Positions 52,153-62,768 of a stretch of 64,000 bases of DNA are shown in pieces (the stretch's first letter is position 1; every line of letters begins with the position of its first letter). The notes beneath the pieces were generated by a model. The model ran no database searches. It was not told the DNA's origin and saw nothing but the letters and a program-made list of their open reading frames with translations. The stretch lies in NCBI GenBank assembly GCA_911810475.1, contig OU461276.1, positions 3,721,501 to 3,785,500 of the forward strand, read 5' to 3'. The position numbers and the translations under genes were made by a program. The DNA is from Candidatus Celerinatantimonas neptuna (GTDB lineage: Bacteria; Pseudomonadota; Gammaproteobacteria; Enterobacterales; Celerinatantimonadaceae).

Positions 52153-55100
52153 GAAAACTCTCCGTTCATCACACCCAGCAATGCCTGAGCCGGATGCATT
52201 AATTTCACACCATCAAAACGTTTGACCTGGCTCCGACAAGAATAACCTGTCGCCAGACATTGCTCTTTAGGTAAAGAATCTAATTTAGGCCGCCAGCTCA
52301 TCTCATAAATCGCCTCCGATGCTTCAACCTGACTCGCATCATGGCCATATGTTCCTGCCATTCCGCAACACCCAACAGATTGTACATGACAGGTCATCCC
52401 AAAATGAGCAAAAATACCGGCCCACAGTTCATCCGATTCGGGCAATAACGCTTTTTCAGTACAATGCCCCAATAAATAAAAAGGCTGTACACTATAATGT
52501 TTGGGTTCAATTAACGAAAGGACACTCGTTAACCATTCTTGGGCCAGAAGGACTTTGAAATCACCTCTTGATGCCCCCAGATGGGTGTTATACTCATCCC
52601 GGTAACAGAGCACTAGTGCCGGGTCGACCCCCACCATCGGGATCTCTAAATCAGCCAACTGATTTAAAAATTTCGCAGTTGTTTGAGCTGTCTTCGTAAA
52701 CTTATCTAAGAAACCCTTAATATGCTGAGGTTTACCATTCGGTTTAAATGGAACCAATACCGCATTAAACCCTAACTTTTCGACCAACTGAACAAAATCA
52801 GCAACAACATCTGCCTCATAATAACTTGTAAACGGATCCTGGACGATCAGTAATGTCTTCGCTTTTTTTTGCCTCGATAAAAGCTTCAAATGATTCAGAT
52901 CGAAAGGATGTTTTAGCTGTTTAGGGATCCTTTGCGCCAAAGTTGGATAGCTTAATTTAGGCACATTAACCATCCCAATGGTTTTTAGCGTTAAATGCTG
53001 TGCCCATTTGGGACTCATCAACCAGTTAAATAAACGTGGCGCTTTAGCCATAACCGGGGCATAACTTTCAACATAGCCAACCATATAATCTTTGAGTGGG
53101 CGTTGATAACGAGTATGGTAAAGATACAAGAAACGACTACGAAATTGCGGAACATCAACCTGAATCGGGCAAGCAGAAGCGCACGCCTTACAAGCCAGAC
53201 AAGTTTGCATCGCGTCCATAACTTCATGGCTAAAATCATATTCTCCTTTTTTCTTCGCCATATTATTACGAATTTTTAAGAAGAAACTATCCACATGATG
53301 ATGTCCACTCAAAGCCTCTTGCTCGAGCTCTGATGGATCTTTTCCTAACTGAGAAAACTGGCGCAGCCATTCACGCATCAGGCCAGCCCGCCCTTTAGGT
53401 GAGTAGCGTCGGTCATAGCTCACTTTAAATGAAGGACACATCGGACTGTTCGCATCATAGTTAAAACACAGGCCATTCCCGTTACAATCTAAAACGGTAC
53501 TAAAGCTGTCGCGAACATTAACCGGGATCTGACGATCAATGGTTCCCCGTTTTGCATTATCAACAGAAACAAGTAGCTCATCGCTTTCCAGAGGTGTACA
53601 TATTTTCCCAGGATTTAACTGATTATGTGGATCAAATGCCGTCTTTATACGTCGCAATTCTGTAAATAATTCCTGGCCGAAAAATTCAGGGCTATATTCA
53701 GAACGGAAACCTTTACCATGTTCTCCCCACATCAGCCCACCATATTTGGCCGTTAAAGCAACGACTTGATCTGAGATTTCACGCATCATCCGCTCTTGCT
53801 TAGGATCGCAAAGATCAAGTGCCGGACGGACATGTAATACCCCAGCATCCACATGGCCAAACATCCCATAATGCAGGCCCCGGCTGTCTAACAGCGCTCT
53901 AAACTCCATAATATAATCAGCCAGATGTTCAGGAGGAACACATGTGTCTTCGGTAAATGCAACAGGTTTTTGCCGTCCTTCTGTTTTACCTAATAAACCT
54001 ACTGCTTTTTTACGCATCGCATAGATTTTCCCAATACTCGGCAAATCATCACAAATTTGATAACCAAGGATGCTTTGTTCTTGCTCTGCAACATCGAGAA
54101 TAGCGGTAAGTTTTTCGACTTTAACTCGCTGATCATCTAAATCATCACCTGCAAATTCGACGATATTTATGCCATTCATCGTTTGACCAGGAACATCTTT
54201 AAGCAAATGATGTACGCTATGCCAGATGACATCTTCGCGCGCTAAATTAAGAACATTGGAATCAACTGTTTCAACGGATAGCGCTTTCGCTTTAACAAGT
54301 GCTGGAGCATGGCGCAGTGCTGATTCGAAAGAAGGATACTTAACATTCACCAAGGTTCGATATTTAGGAATAGATGTTAAATCTAGTTTTGCTTCACAAA
54401 TAAAAGCCAGCGATCCCTCACTCCCACAAAGCAAACGAGTCAGATCAAACCGCTCTGTCTGTGGAATATAGGCATTTTTTAAATCATAACCGGTTAAAAA
54501 CCGATTGAGCCTGGGAAATTTTTCCTCAATAAGCTCGCGATGATCGATACAACATTGAGCTGCAACCTGCAGATACGAATCATCACTGGATAATGCCTCT
54601 TTCGCGTCTAATGATCCTGTTTCAAGTTTTCTCCCATCCACAGTCACGGCCGTTACCGACAGAACATGCTCACTGGTTTTACCATATTGAAGTGACCCCT
54701 GCCCAGACGCATCTGTATTAATCATTCCCCCTAATGTTGCCCGATTACTCGTTGACAACTCCGGAGCAAAAAATAATCCATGTGGACGCAACAAAGCATT
54801 CAGTGCATCTTTAACCATCCCGGTTTGCACCCGAACCCATTTTTGCTCAACATTTAATTCGATCAGCTGATTCATATGTCTGGATAAATCAACCACAATG
54901 CCATCGGTTAATGATTGGCCATTGGTTCCCGTTCCACCGCCTCTGGGGGTCAACTTCACCGTATGAAACGTAGATTCCCCGGCAAGTTGCGTCGCTTTAA
55001 TCACGTCATCTGTAGACTTTGGAAAAATCACGGCCTGAGGTAGTAGCTGATAGACTGAATTGTCCGTCGCTACAGCCAGCCGGCTGGAATAACTGGTTTC

Positions 55101-55193
55101 AATTTCACCAGCAAATCCCGAATCTTCTAATTGTTTCAGGTAATGCTGATACTGCACTGATAACGGCGGTGTTTCGGATAATTTTGGAATCAT
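52149..55193 (-). CDS. ydiJ: FAD-linked oxidase/iron-sulfur protein YdiJ (D-2-hydroxyacid dehydrogenase type)
   Basis: 1014 aa from the ATG at 55193 (MIPKLSETPPL), matching the E. coli YdiJ start (1018 aa); the extra nine upstream codons are omitted. An N-terminal FAD domain (LTPRGGGTGTNGQSL; APELSTSNRATLGGMI) and FAD-oxidase C domain (GMFGHVDAGVLHVRPAL) are followed by an iron-sulfur module (CLACKACASACPIQVDVP, about residues 663-680) and a CCG domain (VGCCGMAGTYGH). Thought to oxidise D-2-hydroxy acids such as D-2-hydroxyglutarate or D-lactate at the membrane. Coupled to menI. Confidence 0.94.
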   Translation of the reverse strand: MIPKLSETPPLSVQYQHYLKQLEDSGFAGEIETSYSSRLAVATDNSVYQLLPQAVIFPKSTDDVIKATQLAGESTFHTVKLTPRGGGTGTNGQSLTDGIVVDLSRHMNQLIELNVEQKWVRVQTGMVKDALNALLRPHGLFFAPELSTSNRATLGGMINTDASGQGSLQYGKTSEHVLSVTAVTVDGRKLETGSLDAKEALSSDDSYLQVAAQCCIDHRELIEEKFPRLNRFLTGYDLKNAYIPQTERFDLTRLLCGSEGSLAFICEAKLDLTSIPKYRTLVNVKYPSFESALRHAPALVKAKALSVETVDSNVLNLAREDVIWHSVHHLLKDVPGQTMNGINIVEFAGDDLDDQRVKVEKLTAILDVAEQEQSILGYQICDDLPSIGKIYAMRKKAVGLLGKTEGRQKPVAFTEDTCVPPEHLADYIMEFRALLDSRGLHYGMFGHVDAGVLHVRPALDLCDPKQERMMREISDQVVALTAKYGGLMWGEHGKGFRSEYSPEFFGQELFTELRRIKTAFDPHNQLNPGKICTPLESDELLVSVDNAKRGTIDRQIPVNVRDSFSTVLDCNGNGLCFNYDANSPMCPSFKVSYDRRYSPKGRAGLMREWLRQFSQLGKDPSELEQEALSGHHHVDSFFLKIRNNMAKKKGEYDFSHEVMDAMQTCLACKACASACPIQVDVPQFRSRFLYLYHTRYQRPLKDYMVGYVESYAPVMAKAPRLFNWLMSPKWAQHLTLKTIGMVNVPKLSYPTLAQRIPKQLKHPFDLNHLKLLSRQKKAKTLLIVQDPFTSYYEADVVADFVQLVEKLGFNAVLVPFKPNGKPQHIKGFLDKFTKTAQTTAKFLNQLADLEIPMVGVDPALVLCYRDEYNTHLGASRGDFKVLLAQEWLTSVLSLIEPKHYSVQPFYLLGHCTEKALLPESDELWAGIFAHFGMTCHVQSVGCCGMAGTYGHDASQVEASEAIYEMSWRPKLDSLPKEQCLATGYSCRSQVKRFDGVKLMHPAQALLGVMNGEFS

Positions 55194-55371
55194 AATAATT
55201 AAGAAAATGCTGTATGGCACGATGTTATGTTCAGGCAGTATAACACATCCTAAAATAACCTCAGCTTGGAGAAATGATGGTTTTTCAATTAGGTAAGAGC
55301 ATAAACTAAATCAACACGGCAAAGCTTAAAATAATAAGCTTTCAACCGTGAAATCCAACAACTTCCGGGGT

Positions 55372-55401
55372 AAAAAACCCCTGTTTACACTGAAACAGGG
55401 G
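55372..55401 (-). terminator. Intrinsic terminator after a possible 42-codon gene
   Basis: On the minus strand CCCCTGTTT and AAACAGGGG pair around a 6-base loop and are followed by six Ts. It lies 33 bases after the stop of the Arg-rich ORF and about 180 bases before ydiJ, so it terminates something transcribed from about 55.6 kb. Confidence 0.85.
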
Positions 55402-55433
55402 CTGAGTAATATTTTTGAACGTTTGATGCTTAC

Positions 55434-55562
55434 TTAATGACGCATCCGGCGCCGACTCTGAGTGAGACGATGACGACGTTTCGTCGCTCGTTTGCGTTCA
55501 TCTCTGCTATGTTCTACATAGAAAAACAACTCGTCGCGTTCCGGTTGATTTTTCCAAAGCAT
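55434..55562 (-). CDS. Possible small Arg-rich protein, 42 aa
   Basis: Minus-strand ORF from the ATG at 55560-55562 to the TAA at 55434-55436. The N-terminal half is acidic/aromatic (QPERDELFFYVEHSRDE), the C-terminal half strongly basic (RKRATKRRHRLTQSRRRM). GAGGG lies about 9 bases before the ATG, and a strong minus-strand terminator starts 33 bases beyond the stop, so a dedicated short transcript is likely. It is more GC-rich than its surroundings. Not recognised; the basic tail suggests RNA, ribosome or DNA contact. A non-coding RNA at this site cannot be excluded. Confidence 0.5.
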   Translation of the reverse strand: MLWKNQPERDELFFYVEHSRDERKRATKRRHRLTQSRRRMRH

Positions 55563-55602
55563 CCCCTACAACCCTCATTGATGGATTAAATTAACGGTGG
55601 CT

Positions 55603-56312
55603 TCAAGATAGGATCAACTGTGTATGCCCATTGATGCGAATCTGAGTCATCGATACGCCAAACAGCTCGGCCAGTCTTGACTCAGTCAAAACGTGCTGAG
55701 CCTCCCTATATATTGTAAGACGGCCTTGCTCGAGTAACAATACATCCATTGAATAAAATGTTGCAATATTGAGATCGTGCAAAGACAAAAAATCGTTTTT
55801 CCTTGTTTTTGTAAAGTCATCAATATATCCATAACCATGTGCTGATATTTAGGATCAAGGAAGCCCAAGGGTTCATCAAGCAACATCAATTGATGATTTG
55901 GGCTCAGCCGATGCTCCCCAATTACAAGCAAACAAGATAAATAAACACGTTGCAGTTTTTGCAAAACATCTTCAATAATTTGAGCCCGTAAACCAATAAA
56001 CCGTTTTCCATCTGCAAATTATTTTGCCTCAAGGTGTAATTGTTCAGAGACACTCAGATAAGCACGATGAGGTGGCTGTTGAGCTAACCAGCTACGAAAT
56101 TTTGCCAGCTCGCTTATCGAATAATCAGCTAATCGCTTACCTGATAAAAACACCTGCCCGCGTTGAAGAGGAAGAAAGCCGGCTAATGCTTCCAAAAGAG
56201 TTAATTTCCTTGACCCATTCGGGCCACAAACAGCAATGATTTTCCCACTGTCAATCTCAAGGTGATCAATTTTCAGATAATCGCGAACCTGAAGCTGGTC
56301 AATCTTAATCAT
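55603..56312 (-). pseudogene. btuD: Decayed vitamin B12 importer ATPase
   Basis: Fragments in different frames: IKIDQLQVRDYLKIDHLEI with a damaged Walker A (GPNGSRKLTLLEALAG instead of GPNGxGKST), then LAQQPPHRAYLSVSEQLHLE. After shifts come a broken signature region, LMLLDEPLGFLDPKYQHMVM (Walker B) and MSLHDLNIATFYSMDVLLLE with VLTESRLAELFGVS at the end. The order is that of a ~240-aa BtuD/FecE-type ATPase with at least two frameshifts and a lost P-loop. Starts 4 bases after the btuC remnant. Confidence 0.8.
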
Positions 56313-56316
56313 AGTG

Positions 56317-56895
56317 CTAACGCAATAATAAAATGAATAGCAATGGTGCGCCAAATGTGGCAGTAATCACACCAATAGGCAACTCAGTCCTCTTAATATA
56401 GACATGGCTACAATATCCACAGCTAATACAGTAATTGCACCACCCAGAGTACTCATAACCAACAATTGCCTTTTATTCGTCTCCCATCCACCGCCTTAAC
56501 ATGTGAGGCACCAATAAACCGATAAGACTGATTGTTCCGGCACACACAACAGCAATAGCGGTTAACAATGCAACCCACAGTATTAGCCTGGGCCTCATCC
56601 GGTTAACATCAACGCCCAGAGAAAAAGCATAATGTTCACCAAGTAGGATAAAATTAAGATGGTGAGGATCCTTAAACAAAAGAAATAAAATCAGTATAAA
56701 TAAACCACGTAATACCGGCACTGGTTACAGTGCCAATCACAACACCAAACAACAATAATATTCCAGGACCAGAATTGAGCCGTTTTGCTAAAGAAAACAG
56801 AACAATCGCAACAAATAATCCAGGTGCAACAAACCATCGAATTCGAATACCTTGCAAGCTTATTGATTCCTGTCGATAAATTGTATGCACTGCTC
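56317..56895 (-). pseudogene. btuC: Decayed vitamin B12 importer permease
   Basis: Fragments: RIRWFVAPGLFVAIVLFSLA, then LLLFGVVIGTVTSAGITWFI; HLNFILLGEHYAFSLGVDVN, then AVVCAGTISLIGLLVPHMLR; finally ELPIGVITATFGAPLL, which corresponds to the BtuC C-terminus (ELPIGVVTATLGAP in E. coli). The N-terminal ~115 residues are missing and replaced by the end of astE, and there are frameshifts near 56700 and 56450. With btuD this is a dead B12 importer. Confidence 0.8.
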
Positions 56896-57921
56896 AGTTG
56901 ACATGACTTTCACTAAAATAGCCGCACGTTGCCCGACCTGAACATGGGCATTCGGGAACACAACCCCTTTGGGACCATCGACCACAATAACCTCCCGGTT
57001 AGCCTGAAAAGCAACAACATCTTGTGAGTTAAATTCTGTAAAATTAGGCAGGTCATGTGCAAAATTTAATTTAAAATCAGATTGTTCACGATTAATCACA
57101 TCCGTCACTTGATACCACTGACATCGCCTCAAATTGAGCGGCTCTAAAACCAGTTCCTCCCGGCTTAACAACTGACGCATACTCTGATCAAGAACCCAAA
57201 GACGAGTCAGATCATTCTGGCCAAAAGGATGCACCTGACCAAGTTCAACCGTAAATGCATCTGCTTGATAATTTAGTGCACTATGGTAACTAAACGTTGT
57301 TGTCGGCTGATGAAAAAACAGCAAGCAATCAACACCACAATGCTGTAAAAAATTAAGTTGATCCAGATGATAAGGACGGTTTGGCATATAGGGGACAACG
57401 GCAAATTTTTCATGAACCGATTTTCGAATTGCCGTATGTAAATCGTAATGATAACGACGCCCCGGATATTCAAGATAAAAATAATCCAGCCACGTTTCTA
57501 ATTCAGCCGCTCTACGATGCTCAATACTATCACCATCACGATAGGCCCCATTAAATAACCGATTCAGATTATGGTCCAATTCACGCTGCCCTGCGATCAT
57601 GGCTAATGGATGACCAAACAGTAATAACAACGGATGAACCAAACGTAGCTCTTCGTTTATGAGATCATTTAATAGTTGATTAAGCCATTCAACAGGCGCT
57701 GTTTCATTTCCATGAACACCCGCAGAAAGAACAATTACCTTTTGAGGTGAGCTGACTCTAGCCGGAATAATTTCAATAGCCCCGGCACCTAATAAACGGA
57801 CCCGGCTATCATCAGAAAGCCGACCTTCAGCCGGCTTTTGATAGTCTGGATTCTCTAATAAATACGCCAAATAATCATTTGTAAACGGCAACATGCCAAT
57901 ACTCCACTTTGACACTTTCAT
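56860..57921 (-). CDS. astE: Succinylglutamate desuccinylase / aspartoacylase-type zinc hydrolase
   Basis: 353 aa (E. coli AstE 322). Final step of the arginine succinyltransferase pathway, succinylglutamate to succinate and glutamate; cytoplasmic. M14-like zinc motifs: VLSAGVHGNETAPVEWL (His and Glu ligands, about residues 65-80), DHNLNRLFNG, YHYDLHTAIR (His ligand, about 156) and AFTVELGQVHPFG (catalytic Glu, about 227). The C-terminal beta domain includes VVFPNAHVQVGQRAAILVK. No other ast gene is nearby. Its 3' end overlaps the btuC remnant by about 30 bases. Confidence 0.9.
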   Translation of the reverse strand: MKVSKWSIGMLPFTNDYLAYLLENPDYQKPAEGRLSDDSRVRLLGAGAIEIIPARVSSPQKVIVLSAGVHGNETAPVEWLNQLLNDLINEELRLVHPLLLLFGHPLAMIAGQRELDHNLNRLFNGAYRDGDSIEHRRAAELETWLDYFYLEYPGRRYHYDLHTAIRKSVHEKFAVVPYMPNRPYHLDQLNFLQHCGVDCLLFFHQPTTTFSYHSALNYQADAFTVELGQVHPFGQNDLTRLWVLDQSMRQLLSREELVLEPLNLRRCQWYQVTDVINREQSDFKLNFAHDLPNFTEFNSQDVVAFQANREVIVVDGPKGVVFPNAHVQVGQRAAILVKVMSTEQCIQFIDRNQ

Positions 57922-58346
57922 GACTCGGTTATTATCTTAAACAACTGAGCACTAAAGCCCGCATCTCTCATCATTCATTTACAGCAGTTTGCCGATTTTA
58001 AGACAAAACTCAATCATCAGAGAAAAACAGCGCTGGGGCATGGTAACGTTTAGCGATGTTTTTGGCAGCTATTGTTTAGAAAAGTCAGGTTCTGTACCGT
58101 GTAATCATCTCCGCAGATCAGGGCCTGACCATGAGTAAATGAACAGAAATACCGCCTTTTGAGTTCATTAAAACGAGTCTTAAGCTTTGTTACGCCCTGT
58201 TCTCTTAGAATACGAAGCCTTACAGTCCGCACCGCAACAAAAACGCGTTTTATTTCAACAGAATTCAACCGCCAAACGTCAACATGTCCACCCTATTATG
58301 CCGATTACAAGAAACAAACAAAAGTAAACATCAATACAGTTCTGTA
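57922..58346. other. Intergenic region between glgP and astE
   Basis: About 425 bases. The ORFs present (68-72 codons) overlap one another on opposite strands and have no ribosome sites or recognisable motifs. No terminator was identified for glgP here. Confidence 0.5.
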
Positions 58347-60827
58347 TTATTCCAATGCCGGATAAGGCTCTAACTTCCAGATTTTCTCAACATAGTCTTC
58401 AATTGACCGGTCCGAGTTAAACTTACCAACACTCGCAGCATTAATAATAGCCATTCTGGCCCAGCGTTTTTTATCCCGGTAAGCTTCATCCACCAGCTGT
58501 TGAGCATTGATATATGAATCATAATCAGCCAGGCACATGAAGGGATCACCACCATCAAGCAGACTATGTTTAATAGAAGATAAAGCCCCCGGCTCATGGG
58601 GTGTAAAATAATCACTATCAAGCCAGTCAAGAATAGATTTTAACTCAGGGTTGCTATAGTAATAATCACGGCTGTTATACCCTTCATGCCATTTCGCATT
58701 CACCTGATCCACAGTCATGCCGAATATAAAGATATTTTCATCTCCGACTTCTTCACGAATTTCTACATTGGCGCCATCCATTGTCCCGATTGTCACTGCA
58801 CCATTCAGGGCAAATTTCATATTACCGGTTCCTGAAGCCTCTTTACCCGCTGTCGATATTTGCTCTGACACATCACCAGCCGGGATCATCTGTTCAGCCA
58901 GAGTCACACGGTAGTTTGGCAGAAAAACAACCTTTATTTTATCTTGAATTCGTTTATCCGCATTAATGCGATCAGCAATTTTATTAATGGCAAAAATAAT
59001 ATCTTTTGCTAATTTGTAGCCTGGAGCAGCTTTTGCGCCAAAAATAAAAACCCGGGGCTGAACATCCAACGTTGGCTCCTGAAGCAGTCGCCGATATAAC
59101 GTTAAAATATGCAACATATTCAGATGTTGCCGTTTATATTCGTGTAAACGCTTAATCTGAATATCAAAGATAGCATCAGGGCTCACTTCAATACCCATTT
59201 GCTCCATAATAATATGCGCTAAATCTTCTTTGTTCTGACGTTTTATATCCATAAATCGGCTCTGAAACTGAGGGTCATCCGCATAATCTAATGCTTTTTT
59301 CAGTAAACCTAAATCCGTTGGCCAATGTGCGCCGCAAACTTCATCAAATAATGCAGAGAGTCTGGGATTACAGGCTTTAAGCCATCGCCGTGGGGTAATC
59401 CCATTGGTCACATTGATAAATCGATCAGGCCAGATCTGATAAAAATCAGGGAATAAATCTTTTTTAACCAGATCACTATGCATCTGGGCAACACCATTCG
59501 TTTTGCAACAGGTTACAACACAGAGATAGGCCATACGGACCATCTTCGGGTTACCTTCTTCAATAATCGATAGCCGCTGCTTCATTTGATCATCGCCAGG
59601 CCATTTTTTGGCCACCACATCTTCGAGGAAGTGGTGGTTGATTTCATAAATAATTTCTAAGTGACGGGGTAAGACGTGCTCGACCAGCCCAACCGGCCAT
59701 TTTTCCAGAGCTTCAGGTAACAAGGTATGATTAGTATAAGCAAAAACTTTTTGACAAATCGACCAGGCTTTACTCCAGTCCAGTCCGTTTTTATCAACCA
59801 ATAACCGCATCAATTCGGGGATTGCGATTGCCGGATGGGTATCATTGAGCTGAATTACCATTTGATCGGCAAATTCATCAAAATTATCATGATGACGTTT
59901 GTAACGCCGAACCATATCTTTTAAAGAACAGGTACAGAAAAAATACTGCTGGATAAGCCTTAGCTCTTTCCCTGCCTGCGTCTCATCATTAGGATAAAGA
60001 ACTTTAGAGATGGTCTCAGCCCTTGATTTCTCAGATTGAGCATCAATATAACCGCCCGCATTAAAGACATCCCAATCGAAATAATCGTCAGCCCGACTCT
60101 CCCACAGACGCAAAATGTTAACCGTATGCCCACCATATCCGACGACCGGGATATCCCATGGCACGCCCCTGACGACTTCCCCTGGGTGCCAGACTTTTCT
60201 CATCTGACCATTATTACAAAACTCAGTTTCTACATAACCGTAAAGCAGTACCTTTTGAATTGATTCAGGACGACAGATTTCCCATGGATTACCAAAATCA
60301 CGCCAACTATCAGGACGTTCAATTTGGTGTCCGTCTCGAAATTCCTGACGAAATAATCCATTTTCATAATGAATTCCATAACCAATTGCCGGATATCCAA
60401 GCGTTGCCAGTGAATCAATAAAGCAAGCAGCCAGTCGGCCAAGACCACCATTGCCAAGCGCCATATCAGGCTCTTGTGCGCACAACTCTTCTATGTCTTG
60501 TCCTAACTCAGTTAATGCATCCCGGGCTGTGTTAAAAATACCTAAATTATAAAGATTGTTTCGGGTTAACCGCCCCATCAAGAACTCAAGCGAAAAATAA
60601 TGTACCGCGCGGGTGTCGATTCCTGCATGTTTTTTCTGCGTTTCGGTCAGCCCTTCAAAAACAAGCTCATTCACCGCAGAACATGTTGCTTTCCACCATG
60701 CAGTCTGATTCGCTTTTTGCTCATCTGTACCGTAAGTAGTTCGAAGATGACGCACAATGGAATCTTTAAATTTTTCTTTATCTTGAAAAAACGGAAAGTC
60801 TTCGGCAGCAATTGGAACATTAACCAT
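58347..60827 (-). CDS. glgP: Glycogen/maltodextrin phosphorylase
   Basis: 826 aa, PLP-dependent glucan phosphorylase (GT35, about 800-840 aa) releasing glucose-1-phosphate from alpha-1,4-glucans. Start [39 protein letters not shown] and [20 protein letters not shown] near residue 70-130. The PLP lysine is in [15 protein letters not shown] (about residue 670), with [23 protein letters not shown] after it. AAGGA precedes the ATG. No glgA/B/C/X or malQ genes are adjacent, so it is either monocistronic or relocated; GlgP versus MalP cannot be decided here. Confidence 0.96.
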   Translation of the reverse strand: MVNVPIAAEDFPFFQDKEKFKDSIVRHLRTTYGTDEQKANQTAWWKATCSAVNELVFEGLTETQKKHAGIDTRAVHYFSLEFLMGRLTRNNLYNLGIFNTARDALTELGQDIEELCAQEPDMALGNGGLGRLAACFIDSLATLGYPAIGYGIHYENGLFRQEFRDGHQIERPDSWRDFGNPWEICRPESIQKVLLYGYVETEFCNNGQMRKVWHPGEVVRGVPWDIPVVGYGGHTVNILRLWESRADDYFDWDVFNAGGYIDAQSEKSRAETISKVLYPNDETQAGKELRLIQQYFFCTCSLKDMVRRYKRHHDNFDEFADQMVIQLNDTHPAIAIPELMRLLVDKNGLDWSKAWSICQKVFAYTNHTLLPEALEKWPVGLVEHVLPRHLEIIYEINHHFLEDVVAKKWPGDDQMKQRLSIIEEGNPKMVRMAYLCVVTCCKTNGVAQMHSDLVKKDLFPDFYQIWPDRFINVTNGITPRRWLKACNPRLSALFDEVCGAHWPTDLGLLKKALDYADDPQFQSRFMDIKRQNKEDLAHIIMEQMGIEVSPDAIFDIQIKRLHEYKRQHLNMLHILTLYRRLLQEPTLDVQPRVFIFGAKAAPGYKLAKDIIFAINKIADRINADKRIQDKIKVVFLPNYRVTLAEQMIPAGDVSEQISTAGKEASGTGNMKFALNGAVTIGTMDGANVEIREEVGDENIFIFGMTVDQVNAKWHEGYNSRDYYYSNPELKSILDWLDSDYFTPHEPGALSSIKHSLLDGGDPFMCLADYDSYINAQQLVDEAYRDKKRWARMAIINAASVGKFNSDRSIEDYVEKIWKLEPYPALE

Positions 60828-61386
60828 ATTGGAATCCTTCTATGCTACAAATGGAGGCGACTTATAGCCAAAATCTATAGGGAGATTAAAAAACTATAAA
60901 CCAGAGATCTTTGAACACAATGTTATGAGGTATAGACTAAATTACATCAATTGTCATATTCTCATGCAAAGTCGTTACATCACAAAACACCGATCTTCAT
61001 ACCATTTAATCAATCGTTGAAAATGCTCATCAGACAGCATTGATATTGCACTCAAATATTACCTGAGCTGAATAAAATTCACTCGCATAGATTAAATTTT
61101 ATTCAGCGACGCCTCTATTTAACCAATACATTCACGGTTATCAACCCAATTTCATCACATGGTAAAAACTTTTTTCAATATCAATACATCGCAATTTAGT
61201 TGTGACATCGTATTGCAAATCATGCTTAACAAATCCATTGAAAATTTGACCCATGATTCATTATTGACAAATCAATCCAAATTAGTAGTCGCTGACTATA
61301 GGTAAAATTAAATATGTATATTATAAATAGGAACGTTGTTTTATTTTGTGACTTAGATAAACGCTTAAACAAAGATAAAGGAATAT
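60828..61386. other. Long regulatory region between glgP and the PL9 pectate lyase
   Basis: About 560 AT-rich bases between divergent genes. No ORF is credible. Candidate sites are weak: GAACGTTGTTTTATTTT at about 61331-61347 resembles half of a KdgR operator, and TTGTGACATCG near 61200 is half of a CRP site. Confidence 0.45.
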
Positions 61387-62694
61387 ATGATGAACAAATT
61401 AGTGATGCTAACGGGCACCCTACTTGCTATATCGATGACCAGCCCGCAACTTCTAGCCGCTCAGGATCCATTAACTCCGTCATGGGTCAGTGAACTGGTC
61501 ACCGGATGTTCAGGAACAACAAGTGGGCTCAGCGCCTCTAAAATTTACTATGTTTCATCCAGTGGGACATCATCCGGTAGCGGAAATAGCTTTAGCTCGC
61601 CACTAGATTTTACAACTGCATTAAGTAAGGTCAAAGCAGGTCAGATGATCTTACTAAAATCAGGAACTTACACAATCGATTACTCCAAAGGAGAAAAGAA
61701 CACACTTAAATTCACCAAATCAGGAAAATCAGGCTCCATGATTAAAGTGGTTGCAGCAAACTGCGGCAAAGCCACATTTGATTTTTCCTTTCCTGTCAAA
61801 AAATGGGTTCAAAATAGCTTTGGGTTCTACGTCACCGGGAACTATTGGTATTTTAAAGGAATCAATATCACCCGGGCTGGCTATCAGGGCGTTTATGTCA
61901 CAGGAAAACATAACACCTTTGAAAACTGCGCTTTTTATAAAAACCGTAATACTGGTTTTGAGGTTAATAAGGGAGGCGCTTATACCACTGTCATCAACTG
62001 CGACTCGTATCTTAACTATGACCCTAAAAAACTAGGCAGTATGGCTGATGGCTTTGGCCCCAAACAGAAACAAGGTAAAGGTAATGCTTTTTATGGCTGC
62101 CGGGCCTGGGGAAACTCAGATGACGGATTCGATGAATACGAGAGTGATGTCGATGTCACCATCAAAGATAGTTGGGCATTCAATAATGGGGTAGATTCTT
62201 GGAATTATGGTAACTTCAGCGGCGAAGGAAATGGTTTTAAATTAGGCGGAAACGGTTCATTAGGTAATCCAACCATTATTCGTTCAATTGCATTCGGAAA
62301 TACAGCAAAAGGATTCGATCAGAATAATAACGCAGGAGGCATTACCGCTTATAACAATGTGGCCTATAAAAATGGAAGCAACTTTGCCTTTGGCAATTCA
62401 GTAGAAAGTGGTCAAAAACATGATCTGAGAAATAATATTTCATTAAAAGGATCCGTAACTGTATCGAATGCTAAAAGCAGTCACAACAGCTGGCAAAACA
62501 TCGGGGTCTCCAGCAGCGATTTTATGAGCCTGAAGCTGAGCAAAGCAAAGGTCTCCCGTAAGAAAAATGGGATGATCCCTTATTCAACTCTATTCCGTTT
62601 AACTTCAAGCAGCTCATTAATTGATGCAGGAACAACAACAGGAGAAGCCTATCTTGGCGATGCACCTGATTTAGGTGCTTTTGAGAAAAAATAA
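61387..62694 (+). CDS. pelL: Secreted pectate lyase, polysaccharide lyase family 9 (PelL-like)
   Basis: 435 aa (Dickeya PelL about 425). Endo-pectate lyase cleaving polygalacturonate and partly methylated pectin. Signal peptide NKLVMLTGTLLAISMTSPQLLAA (cleavage about residue 25). Right-handed beta-helix with YYVSSSGTSSGSGNSFSSPL at the start. Calcium-site acidic residues are in ADGFGPK and SDDGFDEYES (about residues 220-255), and the catalytic Lys candidate is in EGNGFKLGGNG (about 285). ILLKSGTYTI is the typical N-terminal turn. AAGGA precedes the ATG. A hairpin follows. Complements the PL1 enzyme at 16.2 kb. Confidence 0.93.
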   Translation: MMNKLVMLTGTLLAISMTSPQLLAAQDPLTPSWVSELVTGCSGTTSGLSASKIYYVSSSGTSSGSGNSFSSPLDFTTALSKVKAGQMILLKSGTYTIDYSKGEKNTLKFTKSGKSGSMIKVVAANCGKATFDFSFPVKKWVQNSFGFYVTGNYWYFKGINITRAGYQGVYVTGKHNTFENCAFYKNRNTGFEVNKGGAYTTVINCDSYLNYDPKKLGSMADGFGPKQKQGKGNAFYGCRAWGNSDDGFDEYESDVDVTIKDSWAFNNGVDSWNYGNFSGEGNGFKLGGNGSLGNPTIIRSIAFGNTAKGFDQNNNAGGITAYNNVAYKNGSNFAFGNSVESGQKHDLRNNISLKGSVTVSNAKSSHNSWQNIGVSSSDFMSLKLSKAKVSRKKNGMIPYSTLFRLTSSSSLIDAGTTTGEAYLGDAPDLGAFEKK

Positions 62695-62729
62695 CGCTTA
62701 GCGAATAGATATTTTTCCATAAAATGACC

Positions 62730-62759
62730 AGAAGGTATCGGGTTCATCAGATACCTTCT
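62730..62759 (+). terminator. Hairpin between convergent pelL and nuclease genes
   Basis: AGAAGGTATC and GATACCTTCT form a perfect 10-base stem with a 10-base loop, 36 bases after the pelL stop and 10 before the converging stop codon. No T run on either side. Confidence 0.55.
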
Positions 62760-62768
62760 CCAACCGCC

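Noticed and set aside
58050-58365. Small overlapping ORFs between astE and glgP
   Set aside because: They overlap on opposite strands, lack ribosome sites and show no recognisable protein features.
1092-61075. Shared 14-mer AAATATTACCTGAG near 1.09 kb and 61.06 kb
   Set aside because: A few such matches are expected by chance in 64 kb of AT-rich DNA, and the flanks do not match.
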